A stretch of 48,420 nucleotides of DNA from an uncultured Clostridia bacterium (GTDB taxonomy: Bacteria; Bacillota; Clostridia; TANB77; CAG-508), in NCBI GenBank assembly GCA_947629355.1, contig CANRDJ010000005.1, positions 1-48,420 on the forward strand, in the 5' to 3' direction. The notes below the pieces were generated by a model. The model did no database searches. It was not told the DNA's origin and was given only the letters and a program-made list of their open reading frames with translations. A program made the translations under genes and the position numbers. Of this stretch, positions 31,607 through 42,696 are shown piece after piece. The stretch's first letter is position 1, and each line of letters starts with the position of its first letter.

Positions 31607-31703
31607 AAAAAGGAATCAATTTGACATAAAAGAAAAATTATGGTAAATTATAAGTAATAAGCATAAGCTTGTTAAGAAATTTATAAAGGAGGCATATATT
31701 TAT

Positions 31704-32138
31704 ATGCAACAAACAAAATGTCGGAAGCATCTAAGATGTGAGAATTATCCAAATTGCAAAAGTTGTCTGAGTTATGAATGCTGTCAGGAAGCACAATGCG
31801 AGTCAATTGAAATTGAAAAAATTGCTCATGTAAAAACAGTTTACAATGGTAGTTACTATGTTTTTATCGAAAAAACTAAAAGTAATGGTATAGAACAAAA
31901 GCAGGATTTAACCTTCGACAATAAAGATGTTATGGATATATGGAGGTTAGAAGAACTAAAAAAAATGTACAGTGTTTCTACACCGTATGACTTAGCAGGT
32001 AAAAAAATACAAGTAATTATCCTTGAGGACGATGCTGTATTTGTGGGTAATGGCAACATCTTCTTCAAAGCTACTGGAAATGAGAAAGAGCTTTTTTTCA
32101 GAGATGAAGTTCTTGCAACTGAAGCCATTTTTGGATAG
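31704..32138 (+). CDS. Cys-rich hypothetical protein containing the window's only unshifted in-frame CGG codon
   Basis: RBS aaggagg; MQQTKCRKHLRCENYPNCKSCLSYECCQEAQC...; CGG at 31722-31724 lies in the same frame as the rest of the ORF. Confidence 0.6.
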   Translation: MQQTKCRKHLRCENYPNCKSCLSYECCQEAQCESIEIEKIAHVKTVYNGSYYVFIEKTKSNGIEQKQDLTFDNKDVMDIWRLEELKKMYSVSTPYDLAGKKIQVIILEDDAVFVGNGNIFFKATGNEKELFFRDEVLATEAIFG

Positions 32139-32144
32139 AACTCC

Positions 32145-32182
32145 TTTACGGGCACTGAAAAAATCAGTGTCCGCTTTCTTTT
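32145..32182 (+). terminator. Hairpin terminator
   Basis: gggcactgaaaaaatcagtgtccgctttctttt. Confidence 0.7.
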
Positions 32183-32455
32183 GAAGGAAACTACTAATTA
32201 TAAGAAATACATGTGTTGCAAAGGCTACGGAACAAAAGCATACGTCAAACAAAATATTTTAAAATAAATTTATACAAAACTCTTTCAAAATTTTAAAATT
32301 ATGATACAATAAAGGAGAGTAAAAAATAAAAACTATTTTAAAAATTTTATTTTTGAAATAAAACTAGTGATTTTTAATAAAAAAATAAGTTTTAACATTA
32401 CGGAAGAAAAAATTTAGAGTAAAAGATACGGAAAAAATGAAGAAAGGGTGATATT

Positions 32456-33658
32456 ATGGAACAAAAGAGCCTAAGGGTATTAGACACAAACAAAACATTT
32501 TTTTCAAAAATAACTAGCACTATTACAAAAATTCTTATACCAACAAAATTAGGTATAAATAGTATGTTGATTTCAATAAAAAGAAATAATCTAATAAAAT
32601 CATATTATAATTATATAGAAACAGTAGAAGAAGATAATATTGAAAAAAAAGAAGCTTTATTAAAAAAATATGAAGATGTTTATAGTTTATATCTTGAAGC
32701 TATAGATAAATATATAATGGATTCTGTATACAAAAAAGTAAAAAACGGTACTGCATCAAATTTTGAAAAAGATGCATTGAGTAAATATTATTTAATTGTT
32801 AGCTTAAAAGAAAAACAATATTTGGAATATAAGTATAAGAAACAAGAATATTTGTTAAAAGTAGATTATGAATCTGTAACTAATTTAAAAAAAGAAGCAA
32901 CAATAGATAAATATAACAGATTCTATGTATCAAAAATTGATTCTTTATATAAAGGATTATTAAAAAATTATTCTGTACAATTAGCAGATACATTTAGTAG
33001 TAAAATAGAATCTATAGATAGTATATATGATAAAATATTTAGTGCATTAGAAGGATACATATCTGAAATTTTACCAATTAAATTAAGACTGGATGAAAAA
33101 GATGAATATAAAAACATTGTAGATGATTATGGAAAATATGAAAGTTTATTAGTTGGAAAGTTAGATGAAAGAGATAAAATAAAAAGAAAAATGATTTTAT
33201 TAGGTATTAGTAGATATCTATTTACACATAGCTTACCTTTAATTGCAGCGGAGCAGTGTTATATAAAACTAATAAAAGATACCAGAAAATTACTTTTGAA
33301 ACAAGATGGTAAAGCTAGAAAAGATAGAACATTTGAATTATTAATAGAACTAATAGAAGATTATAATATAAGACTATTATCAACAAAAGTATATTGGGAC
33401 AAGCCAGAAGAAAGAGAAGAATATAAAAAGTTTTGGAATGAATATAGCAAAATAAAAGAAATAGAAGATACTAATGAACGATCAAAACAGAAACAGATTC
33501 TATTTCTAAAAAATGATATAAAAAAATTAAAACAAAGTAAAAATAATTATTCAAATATAATAAAAGAAATAAAACAAAAATTAGTAGAATTGGGAGCTAT
33601 AAGACAAATAAAAAATAGTTATAAAACAACAATAGGAAGTTATAAAAAAATAGCATAA
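32456..33658 (+). CDS. Hypothetical 400-aa helical protein
   Basis: Long ORF, RBS gaaagggtg, Lys/Glu-rich helical character. Confidence 0.7.
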   Translation: MEQKSLRVLDTNKTFFSKITSTITKILIPTKLGINSMLISIKRNNLIKSYYNYIETVEEDNIEKKEALLKKYEDVYSLYLEAIDKYIMDSVYKKVKNGTASNFEKDALSKYYLIVSLKEKQYLEYKYKKQEYLLKVDYESVTNLKKEATIDKYNRFYVSKIDSLYKGLLKNYSVQLADTFSSKIESIDSIYDKIFSALEGYISEILPIKLRLDEKDEYKNIVDDYGKYESLLVGKLDERDKIKRKMILLGISRYLFTHSLPLIAAEQCYIKLIKDTRKLLLKQDGKARKDRTFELLIELIEDYNIRLLSTKVYWDKPEEREEYKKFWNEYSKIKEIEDTNERSKQKQILFLKNDIKKLKQSKNNYSNIIKEIKQKLVELGAIRQIKNSYKTTIGSYKKIA

Positions 33659-33671
33659 GAGGTATAGTAAA

Positions 33672-34136
33672 ATGAATATAGCTGAAATAAATTTTTTAGA
33701 TATTGAAAAAAATACAGAATATGTTAATATTTTGACGAAAGTTCTAGAAAAATGCTTTAAAGAGGAAGATTTAATAAATAAAAACTTATATGTTAATATA
33801 CTTCTTACTAATCCACAACATATAAGAAAAATGAATAAAAAGTATAGAAATATCGATAAAGAAACAGACGTATTATCCTTTCCAATGTTTGAAAAGGATG
33901 AGTTAGAAAAAAGAACAGAATTAACCCAAGATATTTTAGGTGATATTGTAATATCTATAGAAAAAGTAAAAGAACAATCAATAGAATATGGACATAGCTT
34001 TGAAAGAGAACTTTCATATATGGCAGTACATGGATTTTATCATTTAATGGGATATGATCACATTGAAGAGCAAGATAAAATAGTAATGCGACAAAAAGAG
34101 GAAAACATACTTCAAAAACTAAAAATATTAAAATAA
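33672..34136 (+). CDS. ybeY: Endoribonuclease YbeY
   Basis: NKKYRNIDKETDVLSFPMFE...HGFYHLMGYDHIEEQD (H3xH5xH motif). Confidence 0.93.
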   Translation: MNIAEINFLDIEKNTEYVNILTKVLEKCFKEEDLINKNLYVNILLTNPQHIRKMNKKYRNIDKETDVLSFPMFEKDELEKRTELTQDILGDIVISIEKVKEQSIEYGHSFERELSYMAVHGFYHLMGYDHIEEQDKIVMRQKEENILQKLKILK

Positions 34137-34155
34137 AGAAAGGAATGAAAAGTAA

Positions 34156-35262
34156 ATGAAAGAAGGAAAAAGGTCAAAACAATTAAAAAAAGGGAAACAA
34201 AAAAATGGAGGAATAAAATTATTAATAATTATTTTAGTAATATTAATAATTATAGCTGGAATTTTATTAGCATTAAAAATATTTAATAAAGGACAACAAG
34301 CAGAACCAACAGCAGAAGAAACTTCACAAGTAGTTGAGTCACAAGTGCAAATAGTAAATGTTAACTCAAAAACAAGACCATATGCAGTAATGATAAATAA
34401 TAATCATGCAGCATGGCCACAATGTGGATTGCAAGATGCATATATAGTATATGAAATAATTGCAGAAGGTGGAATAACTAGAATGATGGCATTATATAAA
34501 GATACATATCCAGAAAAAATAGGATCAGTTAGAAGTGCAAGACACTATTTCATTGATTATGCAGAAGAAAATGATGCAATATACATACATTGGGGAGGAA
34601 GCCCACAAGCATATTCAAGAATAGGACAAGGAATAGATGATTTAGATGGAATTGCATTAGAAGGTTCAGCATTTTTTAGAGATAAAACTTTAAAAAGAGA
34701 CTATGAACATACAGGATTTGTTGATTTAGAAAAAGCAAAAAATTATGCTGAAGAAAAAGGATATACAAGGGATACAGAAAAAGATTTATTATTAAATTAT
34801 AGTGCAGAAGAAATAGATTTAAGCACAAAGGAAAATGCAAGTGTAGCAGATAGATTAACATTAAAATATTCATATTATCATACAACAAGTTATGAATATG
34901 ATGCAGAAAATAAAGTATATAAAAGAAGTATGAGTGGAAAAGCAAATGTAGATTTAGAAACAGGAGAACAATATACTGCTAAAAATATAATAGTATATAA
35001 AGTAGGAAATTATACATTAAATGATGGAGAAAATAAGGGAAGACAAGAATTAGACAATATAGGAAGCGGAAGTGGATATTATATTTCAAATGGATATGCA
35101 GTTCCTATTACTTGGGAAAAAACTTCACATAGTGGACAAACTGTGTATAAATATGAAAATGGAGAGGAAATAACAGTAAATGATGGAAACACATTTATAC
35201 AAATATGTCCAACTGATGCGGATATAGGAATAGAACAAAATGTAAAAACAGAATCTGAATAA
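34156..35262 (+). CDS. YerB-like DUF3048 protein
   Basis: RPYAVMINNNHAAWPQCGLQDAYIVYEIIAEGGITRMMALYKD. Confidence 0.8.
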   Translation: MKEGKRSKQLKKGKQKNGGIKLLIIILVILIIIAGILLALKIFNKGQQAEPTAEETSQVVESQVQIVNVNSKTRPYAVMINNNHAAWPQCGLQDAYIVYEIIAEGGITRMMALYKDTYPEKIGSVRSARHYFIDYAEENDAIYIHWGGSPQAYSRIGQGIDDLDGIALEGSAFFRDKTLKRDYEHTGFVDLEKAKNYAEEKGYTRDTEKDLLLNYSAEEIDLSTKENASVADRLTLKYSYYHTTSYEYDAENKVYKRSMSGKANVDLETGEQYTAKNIIVYKVGNYTLNDGENKGRQELDNIGSGSGYYISNGYAVPITWEKTSHSGQTVYKYENGEEITVNDGNTFIQICPTDADIGIEQNVKTESE

Positions 35263-35269
35263 ATCTTGA

Positions 35270-35312
35270 GGTTAGTACTTATTGAGAAATAAGTACTAAC
35301 CATTTTATTTGT
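35270..35312 (+). terminator. Hairpin terminator
   Basis: ggttagtacttattgagaaataagtactaaccatttta. Confidence 0.75.
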
Positions 35313-35433
35313 TTCTACTAAATTTGAATAGTAATTTTTGAAAAACAAATAAAAATATGAATTAATATATTGTTTTATTAATGTATATCTTATATAATTA
35401 AACAAATAAGTATAAGAGGTGTTAGTGCAAAAA

Positions 35434-36075
35434 ATGAATTTACCAAATAAACTAACGATTTTTAGAATTATATTAGTACCACTGATGGTAATAGTGTATT
35501 ATTTTGGAATTTTAAATGGAATAGATAATACATTTTTAGGTATACCAATTATTAATTGGATAATAGTTGCAATCTTTGCTTTAGCATCTTATACAGATCA
35601 CTTAGATGGAAAACTGGCAAGAAAAAATAATCAAATAACAGCATTTGGGAAATTTGCAGATCCTTTAGCAGATAAAATATTAGTATTAGCTGCAATGTTA
35701 ATATTAGTTGAAGATAAAAAATTACCAGCATGGATACCAATAATAGTTCTGTTTAGAGAATTTGTAGTGTCAGGATATAGACTAGTAGCTGTAGAAAAAG
35801 GTGGAGAGGTAATTGCTGCGAGCATTTGGGGAAAAATAAAGACGGCAACCCAAATGATAGCAATAATTTTAGCCTTTTTAAATAATTTTTCGTATTTTCA
35901 ATTCGTTTTCAGAACTGCAAATCCAGAAATGATATATAGTTCATCAGTTTATATGAACACAGGCGAATATATTATAAATATTTTGGCAACAGTATTAATA
36001 ACAATATCAATAATAGCAACAATTTTCTCGGGTTGGGATTATATAAAAAATGGCAAAGAATTATTAAAGGATTAA
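35434..36075 (+). CDS. pgsA: CDP-diacylglycerol--glycerol-3-phosphate 3-phosphatidyltransferase
   Basis: MNLPNKLTIFRIILVPLMV...ASYTDHLDGKLARKNNQITAFGKFADPLADK. Confidence 0.92.
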   Translation: MNLPNKLTIFRIILVPLMVIVYYFGILNGIDNTFLGIPIINWIIVAIFALASYTDHLDGKLARKNNQITAFGKFADPLADKILVLAAMLILVEDKKLPAWIPIIVLFREFVVSGYRLVAVEKGGEVIAASIWGKIKTATQMIAIILAFLNNFSYFQFVFRTANPEMIYSSSVYMNTGEYIINILATVLITISIIATIFSGWDYIKNGKELLKD

Positions 36076-38124
<2,049 letters not shown>

Positions 38125-38126
38125 AT

Positions 38127-38372
38127 ATGGATAGTAAAGAGTACAGTTTTGAACAAATGTGGAAAGATTTAAGAGATGGATATCAAATATATTATACCTA
38201 CCTGGGAACAAGATATTTATTAAGTAAGTTGAACAAAAACTGCTATTCAAGAGAAATTGTTAATTTTAGCGGTAAAGGACCACATCCAAAAACACAAATA
38301 ATAACATTAAAATATGTGAAGGAACTTCATCCATTTATGGAAGACATTGAATATAAAGTAGATACCAAATAA
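38127..38372 (+). CDS. Hypothetical small protein
   Basis: 81 aa ORF between ligA and dtd, appears translationally coupled. Confidence 0.55.
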   Translation: MDSKEYSFEQMWKDLRDGYQIYYTYLGTRYLLSKLNKNCYSREIVNFSGKGPHPKTQIITLKYVKELHPFMEDIEYKVDTK

Positions 38373-38399
38373 ATATATTTATTAAATAAGGAGAATTTT

Positions 38400-38837
38400 A
38401 TGAAATTAGTAGTACAAAGAGTTCTTGAAGCAAAAGTAGAAGTAGATAATAAAGTAATAGGTAAAATAGGACAAGGCTTTTTAGTTCTATTTGGAGTAGG
38501 TCAAGGAGATACTAAAGAGCAAGCAGATTTTTTAGTAGAAAAACTATGCAATTTAAGAGTATTTGGCGATGAAAATAACAAAATGAATTTGTCTATAAAA
38601 GATATTGATGGAGAGTTATTAATAATTTCACAATTTACATTGTATGCAGACTGCAAGAAAGGAAATAGACCAAGCTTTATTAATGCGGCTTCACCAGAAA
38701 TAGCAAATGAATTGTATGAATATTTTATAAAAAAATGTAAAGAAAAAGTAAAAAATGTTCAAAATGGTGTATTTGGAGCAGATATGAAGGTTAGCCTAAT
38801 AAATAATGGACCAGTAACAATAATATTAGAAAACTAA
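38400..38837 (+). CDS. dtd: D-aminoacyl-tRNA deacylase
   Basis: [16 protein letters not shown]...[21 protein letters not shown]. Confidence 0.95.
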   Translation: MKLVVQRVLEAKVEVDNKVIGKIGQGFLVLFGVGQGDTKEQADFLVEKLCNLRVFGDENNKMNLSIKDIDGELLIISQFTLYADCKKGNRPSFINAASPEIANELYEYFIKKCKEKVKNVQNGVFGADMKVSLINNGPVTIILEN

Positions 38838-38922
38838 GATAAAATACAATGAAAGTATTGACAATAGTGCATTTAGCTAATATAATAAGGTCAAATCAAG
38901 ATAAAGCGGAGGCAAAAAATAT

Positions 38923-39568
38923 ATGGCAGAAAGAAAATTAGCTTATTATACAGAAAATGATTTAATTAATAAAACAGATAATGAATTAGTAGCATCAGCC
39001 AAAAATGGCAATGAAGAGGCTTTAGAGTGTTTATTCAATAAATACAAAGAACTTATAAATATGAAAGTAAGCAAGTATTTTATAATAGGAGCAGAAAAAG
39101 AAGATATTGTACAAGAAGGGATGATAGGACTATATAAAGCTATAAAAAACTACGAAGATGATAAGCAAAATTCATTTAAATCATTTGCTAATTTATGTAT
39201 TGAAAGACAACTAATTACCGCTATCAAAACTTCAAATAGGCAAAAACATATGCCACTAAATTCATCATTATCACTTAGCAAACCTGCATATGAAGAAGAT
39301 GATGATGTATCATTAATGGAACTTTTTAATTCAAAAATAATAGAAGATCCACTAGATACAATAACAAAAAAGGAATATTATAAATTTGTAGGAAATAAAA
39401 TTGATGAACAATTAAGTGATTTTGAAAAAAAGGTACTTACAAGATTTGCAGCTCGGAGATAGCTATGTAAAGATAGCTGAAAAATTGGATAGCCCAGTAA
39501 AATCTATTGATAATGCAATACAAAGAATAAGAAAGAAAGCAAGTAAAAATATAATGAATGAGGATTAA
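38923..39568 (+). CDS. sigH: RNA polymerase sigma factor SigH-like, expressed through a +1 shift at CGGA
   Basis: NDLINKTDNELVASAKNGNEEALECLFNKYK...DIVQEGMIGLYKAIKNY...LSDFEKKVLTRFAA-G-DSYVKIAEKLDSPVKSIDNAIQRIRKKASKNIMNED*. Confidence 0.92.
39454..39457 (+). other. +1 frameshift site GCT|CGG|A -> Gly (sigH)
   Basis: Zero frame R R TAG; +1 frame restores sigma region 4.2. Confidence 0.92.
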
Positions 39569-39569
39569 A

Positions 39570-39635
39570 ACGAGGGACATGCATTAATTTATGAGGAATA
39601 CCTGAGACTAAGATGTGTCCCTCAAATTTTGTAAA
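39570..39635. repeat. GAGGGACA...TGTCCCTC structured repeat, copy 1
   Basis: gagggacatgcattaatttatgaggaatacctgagactaagatgtgtccctcaaattttgtaaa. Confidence 0.6.
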
Positions 39636-39644
39636 AATTCAGAT

Positions 39645-39720
39645 GCTTCTATAGCTCAGTAGGTAGAGCACTTGCATGGTAAGCAAGAGGTCGCCGGTTC
39701 AATTCCGGCTGGAAGCTCCA
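39645..39720 (+). tRNA. tRNA-Thr (GGT anticodon), CCA encoded
   Basis: gcttcta acceptor paired with tggaagc-t-cca; anticodon arm cttgc-atGGTaa-gcaag; T arm gccggttcaattccggc. Confidence 0.93.
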
Positions 39721-39756
39721 ATCCTTAAAAATAAAGTATTAAAAAGAGGTATAAAA

Positions 39757-40848
39757 ATGAAAATAGGAATAGTAGGACTTCCGAATGTAGGAAAAAGTAC
39801 AATGTTTAATAGCATAACAAATGCAGGTGCAGAATGTGCGAATTATCCTTTTTGCACGATTGAACCCAATATAGGAGTTGTTCCTGTACCAGATGAAAGA
39901 CTAGATGTTTTAACAAAAATGTACAATGCTGCAAAAACTACACACGCAATAGTTGAATTTGTAGATATTGCAGGTTTAGTAAAAGGTGCAAGTAAAGGTG
40001 AAGGATTAGGGAATAAATTTTTAGCACATATAAGAGAAGTAGATGCGATTGCACAAGTCGTAAGATGTTTCGAAAATCCAAATATCGTTCATATTGATGG
40101 AACTATAGATCCATTAAGAGATATAGAAACAATCAATTTAGAATTAATATTTGCAGATATAGAAACAGTTGACAAAAGATTAGATAAAGCAAAAAAAATG
40201 CTAAAAGCGGATAAAAAATATCAAGCAGAAATCGACTGTTTAGAAAAAATAAAAAAACATTTAGAAGAAGAAAAACCTGTTAGAACATTAAATTTTAATG
40301 AAGAAGAACAAGAAATATTAAAAGAAATAATGTTTCTTACAGCAAAGCCAATTTTATACATATGCAATGTTTCAGAAGAACAATTAGCAGATGTAGAAAA
40401 TGATGAAAACGTAATAAAGGTAAAAGAATATGCAAAATCTGAAAATACAATAGCAATTCCATTATGTGCAAAAATAGAAGAAGAATTAACAGGACTTGAT
40501 GAAAACGATAAAAAAGAAATGCTAGAAGCACTAGGACTTAAAGAATCTGGATTAGACAAAGTAATAAAAGAAAGTTATTCTTTATTAGGATTAATGTCAT
40601 TTTTAACTGCAGGAGAACCAGAAGTAAGAGCTTGGACAATAAAAAAAGGAACTAAAGCACCAGTTGCAGCAGGAAAAATTCATTCAGATATTCAAAGAGG
40701 TTTTATAAAAGCAGAAATAGTATCATACGATGATTTAGTAAAAGAAGGTTCAATGGTTTCTGCAAGAGAAAAAGGCTTAGTAAGATCAGAAGGAAAAGAA
40801 TATATAATGCAAGAGGGAGATATAGTATTATTTAAATTTAATGTTTAA
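39757..40848 (+). CDS. ychF: Redox-regulated ATPase/GTPase YchF
   Basis: MKIGIVGLPNVGKSTMFNSITNAGAECANYPFCTIEPN. Confidence 0.95.
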   Translation: MKIGIVGLPNVGKSTMFNSITNAGAECANYPFCTIEPNIGVVPVPDERLDVLTKMYNAAKTTHAIVEFVDIAGLVKGASKGEGLGNKFLAHIREVDAIAQVVRCFENPNIVHIDGTIDPLRDIETINLELIFADIETVDKRLDKAKKMLKADKKYQAEIDCLEKIKKHLEEEKPVRTLNFNEEEQEILKEIMFLTAKPILYICNVSEEQLADVENDENVIKVKEYAKSENTIAIPLCAKIEEELTGLDENDKKEMLEALGLKESGLDKVIKESYSLLGLMSFLTAGEPEVRAWTIKKGTKAPVAAGKIHSDIQRGFIKAEIVSYDDLVKEGSMVSAREKGLVRSEGKEYIMQEGDIVLFKFNV

Positions 40849-40982
40849 CATTTATATTTATTAAAACTTAACAGAAATTAAAAAAAATTTAAAAAAAGTA
40901 TTGCATTTTTTTGAAAAATGTTGTATAAATATAAAAGAATAATTTATAATAGTATTATAAAAGTAAAGAGGAGATAGATAAA

Positions 40983-41354
40983 ATGTCAAAAACAAAAGAA
41001 TTAATTATATGTATAATATCAATTATAGCATTAGTTTTAGCTATTACTACAACTGCATTTGCAACAGATGGTGCACAACCTTTAAATTCATTATTAGAAA
41101 ATTCTAACAACACAACTGATAATGAGTTTCAGCAAATAGGTGAATCAGAAAATAATACCAACACTAATACCAATACTAACACTAACACTAACACTAATAC
41201 TAATACCAACACTAAAGTAAATGCTAATAATAATGCGAATACAACAACTTCAATACCATATACAGGAATAGATTATTCAGTAATAGTAATAATAGCAATA
41301 TGTGGTGTATCTGCAATATATGCATATAAAAAGATAAGAGATTATAATGTATAG
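40983..41354 (+). CDS. Secreted Asn/Thr-repeat protein with LPXTG-like (IPYTG) cell-wall sorting signal
   Basis: Signal peptide ITTTAFATDG, (NT)n tract, IPYTG + hydrophobic TM + KKIRDY tail. Confidence 0.75.
   Translation: MSKTKELIICIISIIALVLAITTTAFATDGAQPLNSLLENSNNTTDNEFQQIGESENNTNTNTNTNTNTNTNTNTNTKVNANNNANTTTSIPYTGIDYSVIVIIAICGVSAIYAYKKIRDYNV
41153..41214 (+). repeat. Hexanucleotide microsatellite (AAYACY)n encoding (Asn-Thr)n
   Basis: aataccaacactaataccaatactaacactaacactaacactaatactaataccaacact. Confidence 0.85.
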
Positions 41355-41371
41355 TAAAACTATTAAATGTA

Positions 41372-41406
41372 TTTATAAAGGCTATTTGATATAATAGCCT
41401 TTTATT
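41372..41406. terminator. Hairpin terminator between the substrate gene and the sortase gene
   Basis: aaaggctatttgatataatagccttttatt. Confidence 0.7.
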
Positions 41407-41416
41407 ATTGAAATTG

Positions 41417-42049
41417 TTATTCTTTTGCCTTAACAATTAATCTATTATTATTAAAATTATTACATGTAACTAGAGTTATTTCTTTTTTTCCATTAGTATC
41501 TTGAGAAGTACATGAAGTATCACTTTTATTGGTTTCATACTTTTTATAAACATGATAAGTAGTTAAAGAACTTGTAGCATCATATATATTAATTTTATCT
41601 CCAAGTTCTAATTTATGCAAATTACTAAAAAAACGACTATCATCATAATTATGACCAGCAATACATAAATTACCTTCTTTGTTTGGGTATGGTCCATAAA
41701 ATCTACATGGAGCAATTTTTAGTAATTCATCATTTGTATCTGATAGTATAGGATAATCTATTTTTATAGATGGAATTTGTATACTGCCTATTACAAAAAA
41801 ATCCTGATTATTATTTAATGGTATTAAAGCATAATCATTTTCATTTAAATATAAACGTTGAATATTAAAACTATTTAATAATGTTAAAGACATATCTTCT
41901 TTTTTACTATATATATGATAGTTATATACATAGTATGATAATGAAAAAACAATTAAAAGTAATGAAAGAAGTAATATAAATTTAAATCTTCTAATATTCT
42001 TTTTTTTTCTATTTTTAAATTTATTACTAGTAAATAAAATTTGGTTCAT
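41417..42049 (-). CDS. Sortase
   Basis: N-terminal TM; AGHNYDDSRFFSNLHKLELGDKI; catalytic ITLVTCNNFNNNRLIVKAKE. Confidence 0.85.
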   Translation of the reverse strand: MNQILFTSNKFKNRKKKNIRRFKFILLLSLLLIVFSLSYYVYNYHIYSKKEDMSLTLLNSFNIQRLYLNENDYALIPLNNNQDFFVIGSIQIPSIKIDYPILSDTNDELLKIAPCRFYGPYPNKEGNLCIAGHNYDDSRFFSNLHKLELGDKINIYDATSSLTTYHVYKKYETNKSDTSCTSQDTNGKKEITLVTCNNFNNNRLIVKAKE

Positions 42050-42174
42050 AATATATTATTGTATATAAATAAGAAGTAATTATACATTATTTAGAAGCGC
42101 AACTTTTTATTGGAAAAAACTTGATTTTTTTAAAAAAATAGTATATAATATAAAAGCAATTGAAAAAATAACTA

Positions 42175-42202
42175 GAAGAGTGGGAACAAATCCCACTCTT
42201 AA
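42175..42202 (+). promoter_or_regulatory. Perfect hairpin in the leader of the rimP-nusA-infB operon
   Basis: aagagtgggaacaaatcccactctt, no clear following T-run. Confidence 0.5.
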
Positions 42203-42224
42203 CTTTTGAAAAGGAGAAAACACT

Positions 42225-42677
42225 TTGGCAAATATAGAAGAAAAAGTTGAAAATTTAGTATCTAAACCTATTAATGATTTAGGTTATGAATTGTACGACG
42301 TTGAATATGTAAAAGAAGGAAAAGACTATTTCTTAAGAATTTACATAGATTCTAAAAAAGGAATAGATTTAAATGACTGTGAAAAAGTAAGCAATGTGAT
42401 AACAGAACTACTGGATAAAGAAGATTACATCAAAGAACAATATTTTTTAGAGGTTTCTTCTCCGGGAGTTGAAAGAGTTCTAAGGAAAGAAAAACATCTG
42501 CAAGATAATATAGGAGCAGAAATTGAACTTAAGTTATTTAAACAAATAAATGGACAAAAGCAATACAAAGGATTATTAAAAGATTTTGATAATGATTATA
42601 TAACTATTTTAAATAATCAAGAAATAAAAATAGATAGAAAAAATATATCACAAATAAAAACAGTATATAACTGGTAA
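42225..42677 (+). CDS. rimP: Ribosome maturation factor RimP (TTG start)
   Basis: YELYDVEYVKEGKDYFLRIYIDSKKGIDLNDCEKVS...LEVSSPGVERVL. Confidence 0.93.
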   Translation: MANIEEKVENLVSKPINDLGYELYDVEYVKEGKDYFLRIYIDSKKGIDLNDCEKVSNVITELLDKEDYIKEQYFLEVSSPGVERVLRKEKHLQDNIGAEIELKLFKQINGQKQYKGLLKDFDNDYITILNNQEIKIDRKNISQIKTVYNW

Positions 42678-42696
42678 AAGAAAGGATGATAAAAAA

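Noticed and set aside
39676-39756. N-terminal extension MVSKRSPVQFRLEAPILKNKVLKRGIK of the ychF ORF
   Set aside because: Overlaps tRNA-Thr; the true start is MKIGIVGLPNVGKS at 39757.
41153-41214. Possible CRISPR-like repeat
   Set aside because: Short hexanucleotide microsatellite inside a CDS with no spacers.
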